Both the position numbers and the translations under genes were made by a program. Of a stretch of DNA of 64,000 nucleotides, positions 35,050 through 44,562 are shown piece after piece (positions within the stretch are counted from its first letter, which is position 1; each line of letters starts with the position of its first letter). The stretch comes from Cristatella mucedo. Its lineage: Eukaryota > Bryozoa > Phylactolaemata > Cristatellidae. Below the pieces are notes generated by a model, which was not told the DNA's origin, made no database searches, and saw only the letters and a program-made list of their open reading frames with translations. The DNA is taken from positions 107,001 to 171,000 of the forward strand of contig WPIO01000248.1 in the NCBI GenBank assembly GCA_009760855.2, given 5' to 3'.

Positions 35050-35879
35050 GTAACCTTCACAACCAGCCCAACTCCCCAGTCAGCCGAGGCCTAGGACAGT
35101 CAGACGAAGCAGTCAGCCTTCGTGCAGCTGATTCACTTTATATGGACAAAGCCGTTAAAGTGGCTAAGTGATCGAAGTGGTTTTGTGCAGTGCCATCTAA
35201 AACGTGTACCGTCCGCTGCACTTGCACTCCCTCATTCAGGCACATGGATGCCTTGACTCACAGGCAGTCAAGCAAGCACGGTTGCACACTCATGCACACC
35301 CAAATGCCGCAATGTCAGCCACACCCAAGCACTGCTAGGCAGGATTATGTAGCCTGCAATGAAGCACACCTCGTTTTCCATGCAGTCGCACGCCTTGGCT
35401 TACATCAAGAATTGCAGGCAGCCTCAGATCCGCAACGTCTGTAAATGGCAGCTCAATGCTGCTAGCCAGCGACGCTTGCACTTTATGAGGAATAGAGCCG
35501 TTACCTGCACATCCACAAGTCGCTGCTTGACATTTGCGAGCAACCACATCAGGTATGCCACAACTAGCAAGTAATTTAGCAACGTCAAAGGCAGCTAATT
35601 TTTGATATTTAAAAAATATATTTCTTTCGATTGACTTTTTGAGCCAAGACTTTAACTTCTTAGGTTCCCACGATGACTGTTCATCTTTTGCTGACAGTTC
35701 TACCTAAGTCACTATGAAACCAGACTTTAATCACTGTCGATTATGAAAATGTGCACATTGGAAAATCCCAGTCTATTACATTCAGGTACCTTCGCTTTCT
35801 TAGTGCTGCTGATCACACGAATATTTTGCTATGCAATTAAGTTGGAGCGAGTAGTTCTACCACCAGCAGCTGTTCTGAG

Positions 35880-36090
35880 ACGGATGAACAAACGGAGAGA
35901 GGGAGATGCTGAGACAGGAGACAGGGAGATACAGAGACAGAGAGAGAGACAGAGATGGAGATGAAAACAGAGTCAGAGACAGAGACGGACACAGAGAAGA
36001 AGACAAAGACAGAGAGAGAGACGGAGATATAGACGGAGAAAGATTCAGAGATAGAGACGGAAACGGAGACGGAGAGAAAGGAGAGAGCAA
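35880..36090. repeat. GA-rich tract (gacaga/gagaga), imperfect
   Basis: Purine-rich low-complexity DNA of unit A; homologous tracts occur in B and C. It produces a 203-codon Ser-rich minus frame that is an artefact. Confidence 0.9.
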
Positions 36091-36920
36091 GGGAAAAAAA
36101 TACAAAGGCAGATGCAATGGGAGATAAGAAGACCAGAAGAAGAATGCAAGTTCGATGATAGAGGTAGAATGGAAGGTGATTTGGTGAGAAGGTGAGCAAG
36201 AAAGAGGAAGGTAAATACTGAGAGACAAATGGAAACAACGAAAATGAAAGAATGAAATATAAGCAAGAAAGTGAGAGCCTATGATAGGTAGAAACATAGA
36301 GAGACGGAGATAGAGAGGCATAGACCGAACGAAGCTAGGGGAAAGACTGACAATTGGAGAGTTAGAGACAGAGACAGAGCATGCAAGGAAGAGGCAGACA
36401 GATGAGATGAGAGAACAATGAAAGAGAGCCGGAAATAGATAGGCACGATCCTTACCAGCCAATGACACTCTTATTGTGAGGCGGTAGTGATTCGGTCATT
36501 TCTGATGAAGTCGAGGTCACCATGAGCACATGCTAGCTGGCTGCAGGGCACAGTATAAACATGTTAAGTTTCCCATGCCTTAGTCGTCGGTAAACGATAC
36601 CCACACGTCACAGGAGCAGGTTATTCTCATGTAGGTAACAGACGCCTACTGGAAGTAAGCATAAGGGACTATCTATCTACGAGATCCAACCTAGAGATGG
36701 TGAGAGACCGAGGCCCTGGTGAGGAGATGGCCAAAGGGAGGCAGACTGGGGGAAAACCTAAACTATGGAGGCAGTAACTACAAACGGCAGCGATGAAAGG
36801 AACTTTGCAAAAAAAGATAAAATTGCCAGTGTAGTCATACATTGCTGGCCACTAGTGTTAAAGGGCATACATATCCCAGCAGGTCCTCGACTGCTAAAGT
36901 CACATCGATCATTCTTATGC

Positions 36921-36924
<4 letters not shown>

Positions 36925-36960
<36 letters not shown>

Positions 36961-36990
36961 ACACACTCTCTCTCTCTCTCTCTCTCTCTC
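36925..36990. repeat. (CA)n then (CT)n microsatellite
   Basis: About 20 CA units followed by about 12 CT units. Copies B and C carry CT tracts at the same place in the unit. Confidence 0.95.
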
Positions 36991-38324
36991 AACTGTTACC
37001 GACTTAAGCATATCTATTCCAGCCGACCTGAGCTCCTACTTTCATACTACTAATTACTATCGACAGTCTTCCTAATTCAACCAATCGTGTCATGATTGCG
37101 TACTGCATAGCAACAAATCTGCCTGCTACCCATGAACAACCAAAATCGCTTAAGCAAACTTGCTCGCATGAAAATGCAAATGCATGATTCTGAGTGTAAA
37201 AGATATGCATTCACAAATGCTTGCGTGGCAGTGGGTGAGGGTGAGACAGGGGTAGAAGATTGATGAAAAACTGTGGACTGTTGATGGAAGTGGTTGGTTG
37301 CGGGTGTGGCTGTGGAACATGACCGACGACTGCCGTTAATTCTGATTCAAAAAATTACTGGACACACAATGCGAGGTATAACATGTGCATTCAATAGCTG
37401 ATGCTATACACCAAACAAGCAAGGCTTCTGCCTCGGCAAAGACAACTGCTAAGCTTTAGCAACGACTGGAATATATTAGCAGTGAGTTTATAAAACCTTT
37501 GCCAAGTAGGAAAGTACAGTTATCATACCAATCACAACAATCATGCTACCTTGAGGCAGATGGACGGAGACGGACCTTGTTCTTAAGAAACACGCAAGCT
37601 TTCAATTCAATATAGTGTAAGTATCGAAAGACAAGCCTAAATGGGGTGAAGCAATTGCCGGGGGCCGAGATGTTTGTGCCTGGCTGCAGGATGCTACCGG
37701 CACCACAACCCCCTGCCCCGGCGGTTGCCATCAGGAGATAACGATCCCAATTTATCTGCACTTATTTATCATTAAAATAATATTTCTCGAACATTAATTT
37801 AATAAGGAAAGATCAGCAGATCAGTGAAAAGTTAGATACCACGTAGACGGCGGAATGAACAACATGGTCCAGGCGAGGCCTTAGATAATAGGAGCTGAGC
37901 TGTAGGGCGATGTGGGAGTGAGCCTAGTATTCACAGTTTAAATTTACATTTACAGCAATCGGACAGGACAGCCTGCCTGATAAACAGTACCTTTTTTTAG
38001 CAGGGCTACTGCAAGGGGGTGTCGGACGAAGGAGCAATGGCTCCACAAACGTTCTCAGTGCATGACAAACTTAACTTGCGACTGCCCGTGATCGCATTCG
38101 AAATCTAGGATAGCACTTAACGCATGCACGAGCGGCTACCGACTAGACCACTCATTATTTTTTTAGACACGGAAACGATTCATATAGCCCCATCCTTCGA
38201 CATTTAACTTGTCTAATTGAACCAAGGTACCATTATTTCTGATCGGGAGGGTTGGGAGCCGGCCAAAGCTCAGTGAAGCCTCATGGGCTTCGATAGCCTT
38301 CCAAAATCACGAGTGGTGTCGCAC

Positions 38325-38712
38325 ATAATAATAATATTAATACTAATAATAGAAATGCACTTTATATATCACCCTCAGAGAACTCGAGCTCTTTCTAGGC
38401 AGTTTACATTTGCTGCAAAGGAAAATGCAAGCAAATGGTGAGTAATATCATGCTTGATAAACAAGATTACTGAAATGATTAGGGGTGACAAGCACATGGG
38501 CAGCATGCAAATTTGGTTAGTGGCAGCATGCACAGTGTCAGCACGCATAAGCACACGAAGGACGAATCACAGGCACCCACTCAATGCTGTCCTCAATAGG
38601 TGTGTTTAAGTTCTTTTTAAATGTGGTCAAGTCAGGGGATGTTCTGACGCAAGTCGGGAGGGAGTTCCATGCTTTGGGAGCATACGGAGTAAATGCACGA
38701 TCTCCAAAGGAT
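38325..38712 (-). mobile_element. LINE, 3' half of a copy split by unit B
   Basis: Contains the tail, the 3' untranslated region and coding sequence. Reading on the minus strand, the open frame is FGDRAFTPYAPKAWNSLP with no stop. It stops at aggat (38,708-38,712), exactly where the segment at 42,190 takes over in the same codon. Together they form one 5'-truncated LINE of about 1 kb. Confidence 0.9.
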
Positions 38713-39756
38713 CATTGGCAGCCAACCCATTGACAGGAGCACGTGGGGGCAGGCATAAAAACGCTGCTTGGCTATTCCTATTCTGAATAGTAGAGACATG
38801 GAGGTACCTATTTTTTGCTCAGCATGCACTATCTTTACAACGACTCGGCAGGCGGTAAGGGTTGGCCGAGGTTAGCTGTGTGAGGCCGGTTGTGGTGCAA
38901 TGGACTTAAGCCAGCCAGATAGCAGTGCCTGCTGCACAGGGATCAGTGTTGTAACCTTCATAACCAGCCCCACTTCACAGTCAGCTTAGGCTGAGGACAG
39001 TCAGATAAAGAAGGTAGCCTTCGTACAGCTCTGGATAGGGACATAACAATTAAAGTCAGTAAGCCCCGGAAGTAGCTTAGTGCAAGGCACATCCACACCG
39101 TGCACAGTCAGGCACATGTATGCCCTCACCCACAGGCGAGCACAGTTACATACAAGAACACACGCAGATATGCGCCACAATTTCCGGCCTTACAAAAGCG
39201 CCACTAGGCAGGATGCTGTTACCTGCAACGACGCAGCTCCTCGTTTTCCATGCAGTCAAGCACATCGGCTTACATCAAGCAAGCCGGCCGCCTCGGCTCT
39301 GCCACGACTGTAAATAGCAGCTTGTTGCTGCTAGCCAGCGACGATCACACTTTGTAAGCTGTACAGCCGTGGCCTGCAACTTCAGTGGTTGCCGCTTGAC
39401 AGTCGCCAACTGCCACATCAGGCATGCTAAAACTAGCAAGCAATTTAGCAACGTCTAAGGACACTGATTTTGAATTACAAATTATTTCTTCAGATTGACG
39501 ACTTGAGACATGACTTCAAATTCTTAATTTCCGACGATGAGAGATCATTTTCTGCAGAAAGTTTCTCATAAACCACTAGAAAACTATACTTCACTCTACG
39601 TTAATCATGAAAATGTGCATAGTTGGAGATCCCACTGCCGCACCGTTGGCTACCTTGGTTTTCTTAGTGCTGCTGATCCATCGAGTGCAATGTAATGCAA
39701 ACTAATGAACAGAAAATAGTGCTACCGCCCTCTGCTGGTCGGAGAGAGAGGAAGAA

Positions 39757-39759
39757 ACA

Positions 39760-39793
<34 letters not shown>

Positions 39794-40110
39794 GAGACAG
39801 AGATTTGGAGAGTGAGAGAGAGACAGGGAGACAGAGAGACAAAGAGACAGAGAGACACAGAAAGAAAGACAGATAGAAAGAGAGACAAAGAGACAGAGAG
39901 ACAGAGAGACAGAGAGACAGAGAGGCCGAGTGACCGAGAGACAGAGAAACAAAGAGACAGAGAGACAGAGAGACAGAGAGACAGAGAGACAGAGAGACAG
40001 AGAGGCCGAGTGACCGAGAGACAAAGAGACAGAGAGACAAAGAGACAAAGAGAGACAAAGAGAGACAGAGAGACAGAAACCGACAGACACACTGACCGAG
40101 AGAGCGAGGA
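39757..40110. repeat. (CA)n and long gacagaga-type tract
   Basis: About 18 CA units followed by some 300 bp of agagacagagagacagag repeats, with agaggccgagtgaccgagag occurring twice about 80 bp apart. The repeat opens frames of 120-160 codons on both strands (Cys-Leu-Ser-Val on minus, Arg-Asp-Glu-Thr on plus). These are artefacts. Confidence 0.95.
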
Positions 40111-40980
40111 AAAAAGACAGACACAGGCAGATTTAATTAGAGATACGGAGTCCAGAGAGGTACAAGTAGATAGCTGAAAGCTTAATGAGGAAGGTAGAAA
40201 GGAGGGCGAGCAAGTGAGAAAGAAGAAGTTTAAATACTGAGTGGTGAAGGGAGACGACGACAGATAGAGGGAAATAGAGGTGAGAAAGTGAGAGAATGTG
40301 TTGGGCAGAAATATAGAGGGATAGACAGTATGAAGTAGTGGGACAGACTGACAATGGGAGAGTTAGAGATAGAGACAAAGCATGCAAGGACGAGGCAGAC
40401 AGATGAGATTAGAGAGCAGTAGAAGCAAGCCGGCAGTAGGTATGCATGATCCTCACCAGCCAATGATGCATGATGCTCCCTCTTCTTGTGAGGGGAGGCG
40501 GTGGAGATGGTTCAGACGAAGTCGACATCGCCATGAGCAGCTACTGGCTTGCTGCAAGGCACAGTGTAAACATGGTCAGTTTCATAAGCCTGACTCGTCG
40601 GCAAACCACATTCATACCTCACGGACGATGGCTTTTCTCATGCTTGCAACAGACGACTGCTTGCATAAGGAGCTAGGTAGCTTTTAGCTTCAAACAAGAG
40701 ATGATGGGAGACCGAGACCCTGGAGAGAAGATGGCCAAAGGGAGACAGACTGGGGGCAAATCCGAACAGAGGCCGCATCTGCTACAAAACACAGCAATGA
40801 TGATCAACGTTGAAAAAGAAGATACATGTGTCAACAAAGTCCTACACTGCTTGCCACAACCGTCGGAGGGCATACACATCCCTTTGGGGATCCTAGACTG
40901 TCCTAGACTATGACCTAGACCTATGTCCTAGACTGCTATAGTCACATCGAAAATTCTTGTGCAATACCATACTCTCTCTC

Positions 40981-41021
<41 letters not shown>

Positions 41022-41361
41022 CACCTGATAAAGTGCCCTCAGAGAACTTAATCTCTTTCTAGGCGCTTTACATTTGCTCCCAAGGGAAATGCAATTGAAT
41101 GGTATCTAAAACATGATTGAAAAACAAACAAAATGAATAATATGGTTAGGGGTGACATGCACAGGGTCAGCATGCAAATGTGGTTAGTTGCAGCATGCAC
41201 AGTGTCAGCACGCATAAGCACGTGAAGGACGAATCACAGGGAACCAATAGATGCTGTCCTAAATAGGTGTTTTTGAATTCCTTTTAAATGTGGTCAGGTC
41301 ACGGGATGTTTTGACACAGGTCGGGAGGGAGTTCCAGGCTTTGGGAGCATACAAACTAAAT

Positions 41362-41363
<2 letters not shown>
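40981..41363 (-). mobile_element. LINE 3' end inserted into a CT microsatellite of unit B
   Basis: Begins with a pure (TAA)13 run on the plus strand (40,981-41,019), the youngest-looking tail in the window, and extends to acaaactaaatg in the coding end. CT repeats lie directly on both sides (40,972-40,980 and 41,364-41,403). Confidence 0.9.

Positions 41364-41403
<40 letters not shown>
41364..41403. repeat. (CT)n microsatellite
   Basis: About 20 units; the right half of the CT tract that was split by the LINE insertion. Confidence 0.97.
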
Positions 41404-41406
<3 letters not shown>

Positions 41407-42189
41407 CTACTATGCCGACACGGGCATACCTATTCCAGCTGACCTGAGCTGCTGCTTTAATGCTACTCACTACTATCGACAGCCTTCCTGATTCAACCAT
41501 CCGTGCAGCAATCGTGATTTGCATAACAACAAATCTGCAGACAACCCATGAAGACCAAAATCGCCTTAGCAAATTTGCTGGAATGAAAACGCAAACCCAT
41601 GCCTGTGAATGCTGAAAGACATGCATTCACAAAGCCTTGTATGAGAGTGGCTTGTGTGAGGTGGGGTATAGAACAGTTTGGGTGGGTGATGGTAGAGGTT
41701 AGGTACGGGTCTGGCTGTGGAACACGCCCGACGACTGCCACTAATCCTGTTTGAAACAAATTACTTTGCGAAAATTGCGAAATTAACAGCTGCATTGAAA
41801 AGCTGATGGCACACACCGGACACGCAAGCCATATACCTCGAAAAACAAAACTGCTAAGCTAGAGCAACGACAGTAAAGTATTAGCAGTGAGCTGAGCAGG
41901 TGCAAAAAATCATGGCAATATTAAAAATCTGAATGCAAAGCACTCTCAGAAAACTTGGTTGCTACTAGGAAGCTTTACCGCTCGCTGCGTGGGAAGTAAA
42001 GACCTTATAGTTTGCAAAAACTTTCGCCCAGTGAGGTAAAGTACACTCAGTATGCCATACACATCAATCATGCTACCTGGAGGTGGACGGACGGTACCTG
42101 GACATCAGCTCTGTGAGCTAGAACTGAATATCGTGGTGCTGTACCACAGAGCAGCAAGTATAAGACGTAACGTAACGTAATCAATCCAT

Positions 42190-42790
42190 AGGATTTAAGG
42201 TTTATACGAGGTATTTCTAGACTGCTGGATTCCGAAAAGCGAGTAGTACGATGCTTGGGCTGATGGGGGAGTATGTCGGAGAGATAGGCTGGAGTCATAG
42301 AATGTAGGGACCTACAAGTGAGCGAAAAAACCTTTAAGTCAATCCGTTGCTTGACCGGTAGCCAGTGCAGGTCGGCTAGAAGTGGAGTAATGTGGCAACT
42401 GGGACGCTCACGACAGACAAGCCTAGCTGCCGAGTTTTGCACCAGCTGCAATCGCCTGATCGCGCCTGCTGGTAGGCCAGTAAGCAGTGAGTTGCAGAAG
42501 TCGAGATGAGATGTCACGAATTCATGGACCAACTTAGACGTGGTATCCTTATCTAAACAAGCCCGAGTTTTAGCAATGTCATGAAGCTGAAAATAGGCAG
42601 ATTTGACTGTGGAGCTGATATGGTCATCTAACGAGAGGTCACTTTGGAATATGACACCTAGATTTCGAGCTGATTCTACGGGAGATATGCTGACAGAGCC
42701 AATTTTGAGAGACAGCCTTTCCAATCTCTGAATCACACTGGGTTTGCCCATGACTAGTACGTTTTGTCAAGTTAGTTTTGTCATCGTTTA
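42190..42790 (-). pseudogene. LINE reverse transcriptase C-terminal region (5' half of the split copy)
   Basis: Minus-strand frame, open from 42,751 to the break with no frameshift: NLGVIFQSDLSLDDH, SHLDFCNSLLTGL, LQLVQNSAARLVCR, LADLHWLPVKQRIDLKV, SLHSMTPAYLSDILP, ending NLKS. These are the post-catalytic sequences of CR1/L2-type reverse transcriptases. The catalytic YADD lies upstream and is absent (5' truncation at about 42,790). Beyond the break the open frame runs into unit B and is meaningless. Confidence 0.9.
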
Positions 42791-42848
42791 TTCATGCAGC
42801 TGATCCACACGATGTGGACACACCTGCTAAAGTAGCTAAGCCATACCA

Positions 42849-42895
42849 GTGGTTTTGTGCAGTGAACGTCCACATCGTGCACTGCACAAAACCAC
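42849..42895. repeat. 16-bp perfect inverted repeat in unit C
   Basis: gtggttttgtgcagtg (42,849-42,864) and cactgcacaaaaccac (42,880-42,895) with a 15-base spacer. In A and D the left arm is recognisable but the right arm is not a perfect complement, so the hairpin is particular to copy C. Confidence 0.85.
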
Positions 42896-43569
42896 AATGC
42901 ACTTTGCTTTCACACCCTCATTCTGGCACGTGGCTGCTCTGACTCACAAGCTCGAAGGCGAGTACCGCCAGGCACTCATTCACATGCCAATGCCACAATG
43001 TTGGCCACCCTTGAGCGCTGCTAGGCAGGACGGTGTCGCCTGAAGCAATGCAGTTCCTCGTTTTCCATGCAGTCACGCACCTCGGCTTACATCACGCAAG
43101 CTGGGCATCCTCGGCTCTGCCATGGCTGTAAATATCAGCTCATCGCTGTTAGTCTACGACGATCACACTTTGTAAGCTGTTTAGCCGTGGCCTTCAACTT
43201 TACTGATCGCTGCTTGACAGTCGCCAGCAGCCGCATTAGGCATAGCAAAACCAGCAAGCAATCCAGGAACGTAAAAGGCAGCGAATTATTAAATGAAAAA
43301 ATATCTCCTCTGCTCGACATCTTGAGACAAGACTTAAACTTCTTTAAGTAGCCACGACTGCTTACATTTGCTGCCGACCGCTCCTCTAAACTCACTAGAA
43401 AAACCAGGCTTTCGTCTCTGTCAATTATTGAAATGTCCATATTTGAAAATCCTAGTTTAGCACATTCGGCTACCTTTGTTCCCTTAGTGTCACTTATCAG
43501 TCGAGTGCGGTGTTATGCAAACCAAGCTGGAGCAATTAGTGCTACTGCCGGCAGCTTTTTGGAGATGGA

Positions 43570-43578
43570 GAAAGAAAC

Positions 43579-43635
<57 letters not shown>

Positions 43636-43645
43636 GAGAGAGAGC
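43570..43645. repeat. (GA)n microsatellite of unit C
   Basis: Nearly pure gagaga with agg and caa interruptions, at the place where A and B have longer GA-rich tracts. Confidence 0.95.
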
Positions 43646-44499
43646 AAGGGAAAATGACATGCAAAGGCAGAGGCAAAGAAAAATAGGAAGACCTGAGAGG
43701 TAAAAGTAGAGAGCTGAAAGCTTGATGGGTCAGGTAGAATGGAAAGTGATCTAGTGAGAAAGAGGAAGCTCAATACTTTGAGACAAAGACTAGCAATGAC
43801 AGAAAGAGGGGAAAAGAAGCAAGAAAGTAAGAGACTGTGATAGGCAGAAATATAGAGAGACAGGGATATAAAGAGATAGGCAGGAGAAAGCTAGGGGACA
43901 GACCGACAATAGAAGAGTTAGAGACAGAGACAAGGCAAACAATCAAGAGGCAGACAGATGAGATTAGAAAGCAATGGAAGCCAGTCGCCAGAGATAAGCA
44001 CGGTCAGTATCAGCCAATGACGGGTGATACTTCTGTTTTTGTGTAGGGGAGGTGATGTAGACGGTCCAGATGAAGTCGACGTCGTCATGAGCCGCGGCTG
44101 GCTGGTTGCAGGGCACAGTATAAACATGGTCAGTCTCGCAAGCCTGACTTCTCGGCGAACAACACCACACCTCACAGACGTTGGCTTTTCTCTTGCTTGC
44201 AACTAATGTATACTGGAAGCAAGCACTTGGGGCTATCTAGCTACGATCTCTAAGCAAAAGATGGGCAGAGACCAATGCTCTGGAGCGGAGATTGCTTACG
44301 GGAAGTAGACAGGAGAGAGCAAACTCAAACAGAGGAGGCAGCAGCTACCAACAACGTCGATGAGGATCAACATTGCAAAAGAAGATACAAGTGCCAACTT
44401 AGTCCCACACAGCTGGCCACCACCTCCACAGGGCATACATACCCCAGCAGGTTCTAGACCACTAAAGTTACATCGACAGTTCTTATGCAACAACGTAAT

Positions 44500-44562
44500 C
44501 TCTCTCGCTCTCTCTTTCCTTCTCTCTCTTTCTCTCTCTCTCGCTCTCTCTCTCTCTCTCCT
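44500..44562. repeat. (CT)n microsatellite of unit C, imperfect
   Basis: ctctct with cgctct and ccttct interruptions. It lies inside a 167-codon minus-strand frame, where it encodes an Arg-Glu run. Confidence 0.95.

Larger units (their letters stand above)
33660..38324. repeat. Unclassified 4-5 kb repeat unit, copy A
   Basis: Landmarks shared in order with other copies: catcgacaggaggac (34,732), gtaaccttca (35,050), gcactgctaggcagga (about 35,328), a GA-rich tract (35,880), ctggctgcagggcacagtat (36,538), a CA/CT tract (36,926), the paired caatcatgctacc (37,540), gttcttaagaaacacgcaag (37,579) and atagccttccaaaa (38,293). About 500 bp between the last landmarks that C and D keep is missing here. 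No intact long coding frame; composition and internal microsatellites suggest a non-autonomous or satellite-like sequence. Confidence 0.8.
38713..42189. repeat. Unclassified repeat unit, copy B, inserted into a LINE
   Basis: Starts cattggcagccaacc and ends gacgtaacgtaacgtaatc...ccat. It is bounded by the direct repeat aggat at 38,708-38,712 and 42,190-42,194. Internally it follows copies A, C and D from catcgacagg to gcaagtataagacgtaac, and it contains a later LINE insertion (40,981-41,363). No terminal inverted repeats or LTRs are visible. The right end has a short gtaac repeat absent from copy C. Confidence 0.75.

Noticed and set aside
35837-36468. 203-codon minus-strand Ser-rich frame resembling a membrane or mucin-like protein
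   Set aside because: Encoded by the GA-rich tract of unit A; the homologous tracts in B and C do not keep the frame.
39664-40177. Long overlapping frames on both strands (120-160 codons)
   Set aside because: They are translations of gacagaga and CA repeats; composition alone keeps the frames open.
42068-42190. C-terminal extension of the 227-codon LINE frame
   Set aside because: The frame leaves the LINE at 42,190 and continues by chance into unit B.
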